A stretch of DNA of 64,000 nucleotides from Gracilaria domingensis (Eukaryota; Rhodophyta; Florideophyceae; Gracilariales; Gracilariaceae). Location: positions 1 through 64,000 of the forward strand of contig VCMS01000212.1 of the NCBI GenBank assembly GCA_022539475.1. Direction: 5' to 3'. The notes under the pieces are model-generated. The model saw nothing but the letters and a program-made list of their open reading frames with translations, did no database searches and was not told the DNA's origin. Made by a program: the position numbers and the translations under genes. Below, one piece after another: positions 1 through 9,839 of this stretch; the first letter of the stretch is position 1, and every line of letters begins with the position of its first letter.

Positions 1-265
1 AAACGTCTTTGGTCAGTTCGTCTAATGCAACATGCCCAACAATGCTCGGGTATCGTTACACATTGGTGGCACCATTCAATTCGCAATTGAACATGTAGCG
101 TCCTAACATTTCTGAAACTGCACTTAAGGTTCCTTTTAAGAGAAGTATGAAACTGAGAAGTCTATAGAGTTCCTGTCTATGCGGTACTTGTGGCAGTATG
201 GTGACTGTATCAGGAAAAATGGCAGAGGAACAGAGAGACTTGGCGGAAATTTCACCAAATACCTT

Positions 266-1093
266 GTCTAAGTTCATATATGCCAATGGTTACGGTATAT
301 TAAGTTCGTTGATGGAACGTTGAGAAGAGAAGGAGAGTCAATTCCAGAAGAAGTTGTGAAGTGTATGAAGTTCATTGACGAACGTGTTGGTTTCGGACTT
401 GTCACAGGGGGTGATGTGGGCGACGTGGAGGGGAAAATGGAAGGACTCGGAGACTATAAGTTTGGTGTCTCGGCGAATCATGGAGCTTTCCTGCGTTTCT
501 CTGACGAGAGGGAAATTAAGGGTGCATTCAATGATCACACCCTTGACCACACTGTTGACGGACTACTGTTCCTGGCAAGGGATTTGAATAGGAGGCATGG
601 TATTGTGAATGATGATGAGAAGGGGTTCGTGGAGACCAGAAGTGATAGTGGCCTTCCCAATTTCGTGTACAACAAACTGTGGCAGTGGAAAGAAGAAGTG
701 GATTCTGCTATTGGGGACCTGTTGCAGAAGATGGATGCGTTTGTTATCTATCCCGGCGATAAAAGTTGCGAAATTGTGGACAAGCGATACACAAAAGGAA
801 GCGGAGGAGAAAATCTTGTGGATAATGAACCGAGATTTATTGATACGGATGACGTCGTGACGTTCGGAAGTGCTTTGAGCGACGGGCCTTTGCATGAGGT
901 AGGCGTGTACGGCGTTCACGTCAAAGAAGATTGTATCCCGGTGGAGTACACAACCTGTTCGAAAGCGTGGAGGATGTACATTCGACAATTATGTTGGTGG
1001 CTCTGTTGTACGGCTACGAGGAAAAGCAGCACGATAAAAACCACCAAGATTCATAAAAGGGTATTGAGATATACACGACACTTTTATTACTGA
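266..1093 (+). pseudogene. Degenerate HAD-phosphatase paralogue, copy 1
   Basis: The reading frame parallels the HAD phosphatase on the other strand at 1109-1981 along its whole length, for example the shared SDSGLPNF block. The three catalytic motifs are damaged. The motif I region reads FVDGT instead of DVDGT, so the first aspartate is lost, and a length change beside it breaks the frame. Motif II reads VTGGD instead of ATGRD. Motif IV reads FGSALSDGPL instead of FGNASNDGPL. The end of the frame has no match to the intact paralogue. It lies tail-to-tail with that gene, 15 bases apart. I infer an old inverted duplicate that has lost phosphatase activity; a non-catalytic role cannot be excluded. 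Confidence 0.7.
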
Positions 1094-1108
1094 GATCTCA
1101 TATCATAG

Positions 1109-1981
1109 CTAAGTATTAAGGGCATCGTAGCACTTGAAACAAATTCCAAGAGCATTTCTAAACCTTTGACACTTGCATTTTCTGTACCCGTACAGTTCTG
1201 CCACCCTTCTGATGGTCTCATGCACGTCCTCCACGCCATCAACAAGATATGTTACCGCTGCTGAATGGTCTTCTCCCTTCACATGAACTGCCAGGGTTGC
1301 CATTTCATATAGAGGGCCATCATTGGAAGCATTCCCGAAAGCAACGATTAAATGTGTGTCGAACTGGGGGTCGTTTTCAACCAAGGCTAGCGCCCCACTA
1401 TTTTTCGTGAAACGAATGTCCCCTATATCACAGTTTTCATCCTGAGGGTACGCAACCAGGTTCGGAAAGGATGTCAACACTTTTGAAATACCGGAGTTAA
1501 CTTCTGTTTTCCACTTCGACAGTCCATTGTACGTGAAGTTAGGGAGTCCACTGTCTTTTCTAGTGCTCACCACTGCTTGTTGACGCTCTTCGTGAAGTCC
1601 GTGCGATTCATTTAAGGAGAGTGCAAGTCTCTCAAGTTCGGCTGCACATCTTTTGTAGCCTTCCCTGTCAAGGTCCTGATCAATTTCGGTACCATTGGAT
1701 AATCTCACCCGTGCGCCTTGGTTTCCAGAGATGCCAAAAGTGTAGCCACCCAGGTGCTCCATGAAACTCTCGGCATCCTCTATATCTCGCCCAGTAGCAA
1801 TTCCGAAACCAACGCGTGCGTTGATGTACTTCATGCATTTGACTGTTTCGGCAGGAATGTTCTCCCCAGCTCTTTTCAGAGTACCGTCAACATCACTAAT
1901 CACGGCGTAGCCATTTTCGAATATTTCGTTAGCCAGCTGCTGAGGAGTTACTTCTTGGGCTCTAACTTCTGAGTTATACAT
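1109..1981 (-). CDS. HAD superfamily phosphatase (IIB/Cof-like), copy 1
   Basis: The frame from the ATG at 1981 gives about 290 residues. It carries HAD motif I as SDVDGTL (residues 29-35, nucleophile and acid aspartates), motif II as ATGRD, and motif IV as FGNASNDGPLYEMA. This class hydrolyses phosphate esters through an aspartyl-phosphate. A large cap region between motifs II and IV fits subfamily IIB, which includes sugar-phosphate phosphatases. The substrate cannot be read from the sequence. The frame is open upstream to 2059, but only with a GTG start. The second copy at 31304-32244 carries an internal duplication, so this is the better-preserved version. Confidence 0.8.
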   Translation of the reverse strand: MYNSEVRAQEVTPQQLANEIFENGYAVISDVDGTLKRAGENIPAETVKCMKYINARVGFGIATGRDIEDAESFMEHLGGYTFGISGNQGARVRLSNGTEIDQDLDREGYKRCAAELERLALSLNESHGLHEERQQAVVSTRKDSGLPNFTYNGLSKWKTEVNSGISKVLTSFPNLVAYPQDENCDIGDIRFTKNSGALALVENDPQFDTHLIVAFGNASNDGPLYEMATLAVHVKGEDHSAAVTYLVDGVEDVHETIRRVAELYGYRKCKCQRFRNALGICFKCYDALNT

Positions 1982-2606
1982 GTTTTGAAAGCTTTCGAAA
2001 GGGTTCGTTTTGCAAATGGGTGTGGGTATACGAATGAGAAGGATGTGATTGATGTTCACAAGGTGTTTCGTAGTATAAAAAGAGTCTACGAACGACCATA
2101 TACGGGTATTGTAGTACTGTTTTAAAACGTTACTAGGAGGAGAAGTTTTTGCATCGATTTGAAGTAAAGAAAGGATGATTTAGTCATAAATTATATGTAC
2201 GGGTTCAAGTGGGTAAAGAAAACTGTAAATATCTTTACATGAGCTTAGAAATCAAGAAGAGTAAAACAACCTCCATTATGGGTTGAAACCCATAAAAGGT
2301 TTACCTTACTTTATACGGGTGCCCAAGTAATGCAAACGCTTAGTTCTTCAGAAATATCACAATTTTTGTACCTGTTTCGTTACTAGTATCGTGCACTTTA
2401 ATGATATGGAATGACCATTTTCTATCTAGCAAAATCTTAGCGAAGTATTAGTGATAACGGATGTAGGATTTAAAGGGGCATATTTGAACCACAGAAGGAC
2501 GAACAATATAAGTAATGTAATAGGAACAGGTCATTTCGATAAAGTAACTTTTATGTTTGACTATCTCTAAAAGGTTTACAACACCGAAAAGTCATGTGTT
2601 CTAACC
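1982..2606. other. AT-rich spacer with no gene
   Basis: This spacer separates the divergent-looking end of the HAD gene from the 3' end of the reductase-like pseudogene. It has no substantial open frame on either strand and no repeat I can name. It is carried almost unchanged in copy 2 at 32245-32871. The 5' part presumably contains the HAD promoter. Confidence 0.6.
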
Positions 2607-3508
2607 TCAAAGCTGGGGGAATGGGGAGGGGGATAACTTTTCCTTAACAACGTTGACGTAGTTCGTATGAAAAGGAGCCGGGTCACGGCCTACGATGTTT
2701 CTTTCTTGGCGGGAAAAGTCGTAGAAGTACGCGTTCCTAAACTGAAAGTCGGAGAAAGAAGTAGGGAAGCCAACGAGAGTTTTCCCATATGCAAGAAGTC
2801 GCCCAATGGTCTCTTCCCGGTTGAAAGTAGTACCTGTCTTAAGCGAAACTATCTTCAACAGCTCTTTCATTATTGTGAGCACAACCGTACTGCACTCCGT
2901 AGCGACTACGTCCATAGGAATGAAACCTCTTGAGGCCCCGACGATGTTGAACGCTGATAGCCACACGAGCTTCTCATAATAGCTTACGAGAAATGTGTCT
3001 TCGTCGACAACCGCGCAAGTGAGACCCATAGACCTAAACCTGTCTGCAACGTTGGAGGCCCACTTTCCTGTTGCGACAGTGAGACCATCCGGACTTTGAG
3101 GAGTGACACCATCCTGCGGAGCTGCGTTTCTTGAGGGGACACCAACGTATAGGACAACTTTTGAACATTTGTCCACACCGAGCTTCGAAAGCAATGGTAT
3201 GATGTCTCCATTCTGGAAGAAAACGAGATTCTCTCTGAGCGAATAAGGGCAAGCCTGAATTACGGTCTCCAGGGTGTTCGTTCTTCCACAAACTAGTATC
3301 GGTACATCAGAAAGATGAGAGGTAGCAGCCATGCTGCAGAATTCGTGTGCGGAAATGACCGTATCTTCTTCGTTCGCCAGCATGGTACCTATACGCCCCT
3401 TCCAACAATAACGGCCCGAGTCGTTCGGGCGGGAGATGAGGCCTGAGGGACGTCAGAGTATCTGGGACTCGGAGGCGGAGTGGGAGGCATGTCGGACTGG
3501 GAGTTCAT
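2607..3508 (-). pseudogene. Ketopantoate-reductase-like gene, frameshifted copy 1
   Basis: From the ATG at 3508 the frame reads a Ser/Pro-rich leader and the start of a Rossmann strand (RAVIVGRG). It then shifts because a run of five C on the plus strand in copy 2 (33661-33665) is only four here (3396-3399). The remainder continues in another frame from 3383 to 2607 and includes YEKLVWLSAFNIVGA, which matches the catalytic-lysine segment of ApbA/PanE-type 2-dehydropantoate 2-reductases. The break falls inside the dinucleotide-binding glycine loop, so this copy should give no active enzyme. A homopolymer sequencing error would be the other explanation. Confidence 0.72.
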
Positions 3509-3904
3509 TGCAAGTGTTTGATTGTTTTTGTGTGACGATAAAAATGGAAGATGGGGCGGAGAACTGCTGGGGTAAAGAGTGGTACTTAAGTACAAACGGT
3601 TGGGAAGCGCAGAACGGGAACATGGTTCACTTTGTGAAAGTGAGCGAAATGTATGATATGTGATTGTACTGAATGAATGATAGGCCTTGTATGAGACGAC
3701 AAGCCACAAAGTGTGATGATGTTTTATGAAAGGTAGGTGGAAGAGTAAAAAGTGTGCCATGAATGAAACTGATTTCGAACCTGAATTGTAAAGTAGTTGT
3801 AAAGTACGAGTTACGGGGAGCTTGAATACAGGATGAAAGGAGCCATTTTGGCTTCATAAATGAGGTGAACGGGTTTTATAGCTTCAATCGGATTGCCATA
3901 ATTA
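3509..3904. other. Spacer upstream of the reductase gene, no gene
   Basis: No convincing coding sequence. The segment should contain the promoter of the minus-strand reductase-like gene. It is conserved in copy 2 at 33775-34170. Confidence 0.5.
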
Positions 3905-3920
3905 AAAGGATGGAGTTGGA

Positions 3921-4226
3921 TTGCGCCCGAATACGTCTACAAAGGTCGTAGAAGCACTTATGAAGGAAGGAGTTGTAGACATGTTATTGTTGATGACGGT
4001 GGAGCCAGGGTTTGGAGGACAGGCGTTTATGGAGGGTGTTCTGGATAAGGTGCGACATGCAAGGAAGTTGTACCCAAGAATAGGGATAGAGGTGGATGGA
4101 GGTATTGGACTGAGTACTGTGAAAGGAGTAGTGAAGGCCGGTGCAAACATTTTAGTGGCAAGATCTGCCATCTTTGGCTCGAGTAACCCAGCTCATGTCA
4201 TAGCTGGTTTTCGAAAGGTTTGTTAG
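3921..4226 (+). pseudogene. Ribulose-phosphate 3-epimerase, C-terminal fragment, copy 1
   Basis: About 101 residues match only the C-terminal half of ribulose-phosphate 3-epimerase, the TIM-barrel enzyme linking ribulose 5-phosphate and xylulose 5-phosphate in the Calvin and pentose phosphate pathways. Diagnostic stretches are MTVEPGFGGQ, IEVDGGIGLSTV and SAIFG. The N-terminal half, with the first metal ligands, is absent and nothing like it lies upstream, so this is a truncated copy. VARSAIFG replaces the VAGSAIFG of copy 2, a change in the phosphate-binding glycine region. The first in-frame codons have no convincing ATG. Confidence 0.8.
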
Positions 4227-4295
4227 AGATAGTAGCATAAATTTATTGTTTATTACATTGTTACCTTTACGTTTTATCACGACTATATTCTCCGT

Positions 4296-4626
4296 GTCCA
4301 TTGGAGATGTATTTCTCTTGTATCACAACCGGGAAAGGATGTGAGAGAACATCAATATATCCCCAGTGGACGCTGAGAGGGAGGATGAACTACTCTACGT
4401 GCTATCATTGTTACCCATCCTGTGTCGAGTGGTGACATATTCTTTTTTTGTCACAACCCACAAAGGATGTGACGGAAGAAGAACATGCCCCCAGTCGAGA
4501 CAGAGGGTGAGCAACTCTAAGTGCAATCACTAGTCCCTAGCTTGCCTCCACTGGCAATATCTTCCTGTTTTGCTATAACCATCGAGTGAGGTTATGGTGG
4601 AAGAGAAAAATATCGCCGGTCGAGGC
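4296..4626. ncRNA. Three tandem imperfect hairpins, copy 1
   Basis: Three inverted repeats follow one another at 4296-4371, 4421-4502 and 4544-4626, with a period of about 124 bases. Each has an outer stem of roughly 9-20 bp (gtccattgg with ccagtggac in unit 1; gcctccactgg with ccggtcgaggc in unit 3). Each also has inner stems around tcaca/tgtga or ctataacc/ggttatgg. The units differ in primary sequence, yet each keeps its own pairing, including the wobble and mismatch positions. That pattern suggests constraint on structure. It could be a structured RNA, a hairpin precursor, or a foldback-repeat family. No protein is encoded. Confidence 0.55.
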
Positions 4627-4865
4627 GAGGTGGGTGGGGATTATGTGAGCGCGAAGAGGAGACAGAGAGATGGCGCTTAAGTAGTGGAAGGCGCGAAGGT
4701 GTACAGTAGATGTTTTGGCGGGAAATGGGATGAGGGAAACAGGGACAATCATGGTGCTGGATATAGCCCGTGTGGTTGGACAGTGGGGGTGGACAGGACA
4801 GTTTAGCTCGATTGCACTGTATCGCAGCGGAAACTTCGATCCAACTACTACTTCTTCTTCTGAAG

Positions 4866-5795
4866 ATGTCGAACGGATACGTGAAGGATGAGGAGCTGTG
4901 GGTGCTGTTGGAGGGGAAGGAGGTACCGCAGACGCCGTCACCAAAGCGGGAAGAGGACGTGATTACGGCGGCTGGTCGGATGTCGCAGAAGAAGGAAGTG
5001 GCTGATGAAGGAAAGAAGTGTGAGGCGAGGAGAGGGGATGGTGATGAGGTGGAGAAGGGGGTAGAATTGGAGGTGGAGGGGGTCGCAATGGAGAGAAGGG
5101 GTGCGGTGCATCTGAGTCAGTTAGAGGTTGGAGACCAGATAGAGAGTGGGGGCGGAGAGGGTGACAGGGAGATGCGGTTTGTGGGGGAGATGAAGGCGAG
5201 GGTGGGGATGTTGGGGTTGGTGATGAAGGAGCAACTGGACGATGGAATTGTGGAGATTGTAACGGAAATGGGCGGTGTGGTGCTGAGTGGGGGTGGTAGT
5301 GGTGTTTCGGTTGAGGCGATTTCGAGCCTGCGGAATTCGTTGTCGGTATTGGGAGTGGAGATGAGAAATCATGTGTATGGGATAGTGGAGTGTGCGGGAA
5401 GGGAGGTTGGAGAGTTGCGGGAGGAGAATAGTGTTCTGAACGAGAGGTTGGACGTGCTGGAGAAGGAGGTGAAGGAGCTGGGCAAGAGGCAAAGATTGGT
5501 GGAAGAGGAGACGCTGAAAGGAGGTGTGGAGGGAAAGACGGAGAAGGGAAGTGTGGGAAGGGTGGCGGTGCAGAAGGGGTCTCCTGTGACACCGAAGACA
5601 AAGGGTGGTGGGGTTGGGGATGGGAAGAGCCGTCTGAAGAAGAGGCGTAAGGAGATGAAGAAGGTGGAGGAGGAGGTGGCGCGGGAGGGAGTGGGAGCTC
5701 CGGTGGTGACTGGGTTTAGGAGTGCGGCGGAGGTAGCGCGGACTGCGAAGGGGAATCTGAGGGGACAGGAGGAGAGAAGGATGGGAGGGATTTGA
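4866..5795 (+). CDS. Coiled-coil, Glu/Lys/Gly-rich basic-tail protein, copy 1
   Basis: From the ATG at 4866 the frame gives about 309 residues. It contains a coiled-coil-like segment (about residues 185-230, with the heptad-type run LNERLDVLEKEVKELGKRQR) and a Lys/Arg-rich C-terminal part including KSRLKKRRKEMKKVEEEV. I recognise no enzymatic domain. Composition is highly biased, and the opposite strand opens long Pro/His/Ser-rich frames for that reason. A near-identical copy is at 35126-36055, and a decayed relative lies at 10276-11073. The multicopy distribution suggests a mobile-element or otherwise amplified gene, possibly nucleic-acid binding. The function is unknown. Confidence 0.5.
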   Translation: MSNGYVKDEELWVLLEGKEVPQTPSPKREEDVITAAGRMSQKKEVADEGKKCEARRGDGDEVEKGVELEVEGVAMERRGAVHLSQLEVGDQIESGGGEGDREMRFVGEMKARVGMLGLVMKEQLDDGIVEIVTEMGGVVLSGGGSGVSVEAISSLRNSLSVLGVEMRNHVYGIVECAGREVGELREENSVLNERLDVLEKEVKELGKRQRLVEEETLKGGVEGKTEKGSVGRVAVQKGSPVTPKTKGGGVGDGKSRLKKRRKEMKKVEEEVAREGVGAPVVTGFRSAAEVARTAKGNLRGQEERRMGGI

Positions 5796-6265
5796 AGCCG
5801 TTTTGGGGCGAGGCGGGTATACGAGAAGGGGGAGGGTTGTCCACCTGACTTCTACAAAATGACGTTTGCGGAGACGGAGAGAGAGGATGGGAACGCGTGA
5901 TGGGCGAGAAATGGGTAAATAGCGGGGGTGGTGTGGACTGGGAAGAAGTGATGGGATGATTGAGGTGGGATGAGTTGCGATTGGCATTGCAACATGGGAG
6001 AAAATGGAAAGGCAAACTAGCACGAGTGCAGTTTTGAGAGAGGGTCGCGGAAAAGAGTGAATGGGGTGGTGCGGCGAAGTAGAACCTCTACAAAAACTAG
6101 GGGACCCAAGCACTAAACTGCGCGAAATGGAATTTAATATTCCAAAATTTCTTAATTTTTTGAGTGCCAGCCTCTGCTACCCCCTCGCGCGCCCCAAATA
6201 GCCCCAAAACTAGCTTAGTTTCCAAAGCGAACAGACTATATTCCACTTTGCAGAACACAGACGAA
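5796..6265. other. 3' flank of the duplicated segment, no gene
   Basis: This is a noncoding tail shared with 36056-36524. It includes an AT-rich stretch near 6130-6170 with the palindromic core taatatt. The shared sequence stops at 6265. No gene is supported. Confidence 0.5.
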
Positions 6266-6716
6266 TGGTTGACATGCTGTTGAAGAGATAAGACTCCTCG
6301 GCGAGTAACGAAGGGGCACCCACGCTTCTTATGTGTACAGTAGTAGACCATGGGAAGAAGAAATGAACGAGAAACGACGACAAGGACTGCAAGGGAAGGG
6401 CGTCCGAACGGAGAAGGAGGTCGAGCGACAGTCAATATCGACGTCTTGCTCAGAACGGAGAATATATTTTGAGTTTAAATCACGTGCTTTCGTTCAAAAA
6501 GGAACGTAGGTACACGTCGACCTCAACATAAGGGTGTACTTCTCGTATTATCTACCACTGGTTATAAACCTGTGGTTTCCCAACGTTGTACGCTGTACAC
6601 TTTTCCAATCTCGCACAGAAAAATAAATCTCTTCCCTCCGCCGCCGCCGCCGCCCGTCCGACGTCCGACCTTTTGTTACCGTCGTGATCCGTGCCATCCT
6701 CGCGTTCTACTCCGCT

Positions 6717-6780
6717 CCGTCGTACGTTTTCCGCCCTCGCACTCGCTACGAAGTGCGAGGGCGGAAAAAAGTACGACGGA
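6717..6780. repeat. Long near-perfect hairpin
   Basis: Arms ccgtcgtac plus ttccgccctcgcact are followed, after a short loop, by the reverse complement. The two arms are about 28 bases long with one length difference. The corresponding place in the right arm (about 15,300-15,355) has a different, weaker inverted repeat around tttatgg/ccataaa. It may be a foldback insertion. Confidence 0.75.
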
Positions 6781-7032
6781 TTACGAAGTAGCGTGCTGAG
6801 AATGGATTCCATTAAGCGGACATGAAGCGTACCTCATTCTCTTTCTCCGCCCTCGTCGGACGCCTCCATAAAGCGGACAGCATCCGTATCTCACGGATGT
6901 ATTCCGTGCAGTCTTTTCGTACGTGCTTCTATTTCCTTCTACGTATCTTTGTTTTAAACTAATCAATCCTCACCACATCTCTTCGCGCTCTGCGACATGT
7001 AAACGGCAGGAAAAAGGCTTTGGGTTACTTTT

Positions 7033-8690
7033 GCGAGTTACTAGGTCCCTCGACTTTTCTAGCGCAACGTTTCTGTTTTGCTCTTATCAATGGTACGTTT
7101 TATCGCATTTCAACTGTATCCAACGGAGCATTGACTAACTTATGGATACTTTCTGCTTGCGTATACAGGAAAACGACCAATTTCATTTCGTCTCTCAAGA
7201 TCGATCTCTGGCTGTTCGGGATAGGCGATTCTGGTACTTGGTTGGGACATAGGCTGCTCTCTCGTTTATCGCATCTTGCGGTATGTTTGCTGCTTGGGCA
7301 TTCTTGGTGTCCTTGGTTGTGAGTTCTCGCTTCGACACCTTTTCGCGCTTTACGATGATGGTGGGCTGGTAATCTAACCGATCCCTTTCCTGCTTCTTCT
7401 TCCGTTTGCGAGTTACTAGGTCCCTCGACTTTTCTAGCGCAACGTTTCTGTTTTGCTCTTATCAATGGTACGTTCTATCGCATTTCAACTGTATCCAACG
7501 GAGCATTGACTAACTTATGGATACTTTCTGCTTGCGTATACAGGAAAACGACCAATTTCATTTCGTCTCTCAAGATCGATCTCTAGCTGTTCGGGATAGG
7601 CGATTCTGGTACTTGGTTGGGACATAGGCTGCTCTCTCATTTATCGCATCTTGCGGTATGTTTGCTGCTTGGGCATTCTTGGTGTCCTTGGTTGTGAGTT
7701 CTCGCTTCGACACCTTTTCGCGCTTTACGATGATGGTGGGCTGGTAATCTAACCGATCCCTTTCCTTCTTCTTCTTCCGTTTGCGAGTTACTAGGTCCCT
7801 CGACTTTTCTAGCGCAACGTTTCTGTTTTGCTCTTATCAATGGTACGTTCTATCGCATTTCAACTGTATCCAACGGAGCATTGACTAACTTATGGATACT
7901 TTCTGCTTGCGTATACAGGAAAACGACCAATTTCATTTCGTTGAGAGGCTCTCAAGATCGATCTCTGGCTGTTTGGGATAGGCGATTCTGGTACTTGGTT
8001 GGGACATAGGCTGCTCTTTCGTTTATCGCATCTTGAGGTATGGTTGCTGCATGGGCATTCTTGGTGTCCTTGGTTGTGAGTTCTCGCTTCGACACCTTTC
8101 GCGCTTTACGATGATGGTGGGCTGGTAATCTAACCGATCCCTTTCCTTCTTCTTCTTCCGTTTGCGAGTTACTAGGTCCCTCGACTTTTCTAGCGCAACG
8201 TTTCTGTTTTGCTCTTATCAATGGTACGTTCTATCGCATTTCAACTTTATCCAACGGAGCATTGACTAACTTATGGATACTTTCTGCTTGCGTATACAGG
8301 AAAACGACCAATTTCATTTCGTTGAGAGGCTCTCAAGATCGATCTCTAGCTGTTTGGGATAGGCGATTCTGGTACTTGGTTGGGACATAGGCTGCTCTTT
8401 CGTTTATCGCATCTTGAGGTATGGTTGCTGCATGGGCATTCTTGGTGTCCTTGGTTGTGAGTTCTCGCTTCGACACCTTTCGCGCTTTACGATGATGGTG
8501 GGCTGGTAATCTAACCGATCCCTTTCCTTCTTCTTTTTCATTTTGCGAGTTACTAGGTCCCTCGACTTTTCTAGCGCAACGTTTCTGTTTTGCTTTAACA
8601 ATGGTACGTTCCATCGCATTTCAAATGTATCCAACGGATCATTGACTAACTTATGGATACTTTCTGCTTGCGTATACAGGTAAATGACTT
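7033..8690. repeat. Tandem array, four 375/381-bp units plus a partial fifth
   Basis: Units start at 7033, 7408, 7783, 8164 and 8545, giving periods of 375, 375, 381 and 381 bases, all divisible by three. The minus strand of each unit reads part of a Lys/Arg-rich frame, including RDLVTRKRKKKKERDRLDYQ. It is interrupted in most units by one TAG where the single-copy right arm (14552-14818) has TGG. Each unit also has a tract followed by a CAG that resembles a splice acceptor on the plus strand. The right arm holds one unit only, so the amplification happened in this arm. Confidence 0.9.
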
Positions 8691-8726
8691 TTGATGCGGA
8701 CGTAGCTCACGAGTTGCAGGTGCAGG

Positions 8727-8811
8727 TTCCTCAAGTAGGGAACCATGCATCTGGGCATGGTTCCCTACATGAGGAACGGAGAGGATGAGGCGCTTCGCTC
8801 CTCATCCTCTC
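8727..8811. repeat. Two adjacent hairpins
   Basis: The first has arms gttcctcaagtagggaacca and its near-complement around 8750-8777. The second pairs gagaggatgagg with cctcatcctctc at 8779-8811. The right arm has the equivalent pair in inverted order at 14376-14461, with different loop bases, so the stems are maintained in both copies. Confidence 0.8.
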
Positions 8812-9013
8812 GGAGTGCGTATTTGTTCTACCGATACAGCCGATGGTGGACGTGCAGTCTGCGGTATCTGCCGCAGATTGCGCCTACACCCGCTCCATCA
8901 TGGGGATATGGTACATGTAATATAGCGAAGTAGTGGTTAGCAAAAGCGGTCGATAGAATAATAAATACGAATAAAACGGTATGATTTCATAATGGGCATC
9001 ATCTGTACTAGCA

Positions 9014-9736
9014 CTAGTATTCCATGCGTTGCAGGGTATCATTCCGCAGAAGGTATCGTGTAATGTGCACCTTAATGGAAACTGAACCTAGACTTCGCGA
9101 AATACAGTTCAGGTAGCCCTCGACTAAAGAACTAGCACGAGTGGAAACCCCACCAGTATTTACTGCACAGCGATTCTGGACGACCCAAGCAATTATCTGC
9201 AAATTTTGAAATAATTGATCTCGATATTTTTTCAAAAACTTTACTGGACGACCCTTGCCAATCTCTGGACGACCCTCGCCAAAAACTAGCATCTGCAAGA
9301 GACAGACGATACTGAGAGGATTCCGAGAGTAGAATCTTGACTGATATATATAATTCGAAAGCTCTGGGAGAGTTCGAATAGCGTGAGTAAGGGGTGGGTG
9401 CTCCAGAATACTTTCGTGACGGGGTGTGTCATGCAGTATTTCATAGAGCTCATTGAGCTCATTCTGCTGTGCACGAATGATGAGAGTTTGCACCCCACGA
9501 ATGTGAGCTTCTTCGCCATCGAGGTCGTACAGTAACTGAAGGCAGTTGTTGAAAGCGATGTACGTTGCATGTGGGAAAGCATCTAGCTGGATACGTACAG
9601 AACGCAGTTGATTGTTGAGCGGGATTTCTCGTACTTGGTGTGTATTGCGAAAGACCATTGCGGAACAGTTTCGTTTTCGAATTCGTACCAAAGGAGAGTA
9701 AAGGGGGCTTTGGATGGTTGTAGAGATGCGGTACAT
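9014..9736 (-). CDS. Unrecognised 240-residue ORF
   Basis: From the ATG at 9736 the frame gives 240 residues with no domain I recognise. The C-terminal 95 residues, starting at LVFGEGRPEIGKGRPVKF, recur in the right inverted arm at about 13900-14178. The N-terminal 145 residues occur only here. At the boundary between the two parts the sequence tctgtctcttgcag looks like a splice acceptor and is conserved in both arms, so the shared block may be an exon with different upstream partners. Conservation of the frame between arms, with mostly conservative replacements, suggests it was once translated. Confidence 0.4.
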   Translation of the reverse strand: MYRISTTIQSPLYSPLVRIRKRNCSAMVFRNTHQVREIPLNNQLRSVRIQLDAFPHATYIAFNNCLQLLYDLDGEEAHIRGVQTLIIRAQQNELNELYEILHDTPRHESILEHPPLTHAIRTLPELSNYIYQSRFYSRNPLSIVCLLQMLVFGEGRPEIGKGRPVKFLKKYRDQLFQNLQIIAWVVQNRCAVNTGGVSTRASSLVEGYLNCISRSLGSVSIKVHITRYLLRNDTLQRMEY

Positions 9737-9839
9737 TTATTCGTTAGAACGTCGACTGCTTGTGAGTTACAATACATAGGAAGACAGCTCTACTATTACG
9801 CTTCTTTAAACGTGAAGGCTACTAACATGTAGAGAACAT

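Larger units (their letters stand above)
1..6265. repeat. Segmental duplication, copy 1
   Basis: This stretch matches about 30015-36524 in the same orientation and gene order. The two agree for hundreds of bases at a time, with scattered substitutions and small indels. The match ends abruptly at the bases cagaacacagacga in both copies. Beyond that point copy 1 runs into an inverted Plavaka-like arm and copy 2 into a gypsy fragment. The left end is cut by the window edge, so the full unit length is unknown. A collapsed or mis-joined assembly is possible, but copy-specific differences inside several genes argue for two real loci. Confidence 0.92.
6266..9310 (-). repeat. Inverted repeat, left arm (partial Plavaka-like element)
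   Basis: Read on the minus strand, this arm is colinear with the plus-strand segment 13877-15826. The match runs from the exon-like block at 9310 down to the start of the transposase frame near 6266. It lacks roughly 250 bases present at 14880-15130 and has an expanded tandem array at 7033-8690. The innermost minus-strand frame at 6392-6266 corresponds to the first residues of the transposase at 15730 and is cut off at the junction with the duplicated segment. Confidence 0.8.

Noticed and set aside
1109-1981. Mannosyl-3-phosphoglycerate phosphatase (would fit red algal digeneaside metabolism)
   Set aside because: Only general HAD-IIB motifs are visible; substrate-specific residues cannot be judged by eye.
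5121-6113. Long Pro/His/Ser-rich minus-strand frames opposite the coiled-coil gene (also at 35381-36283)
   Set aside because: They arise from the biased GAG/GGA-rich codons of the plus-strand gene; no domain and no plausible protein composition.
7033-8690. CRISPR-like array
   Set aside because: Units of 375-381 bases are repeated head to tail with no spacers; it is a satellite-type repeat.
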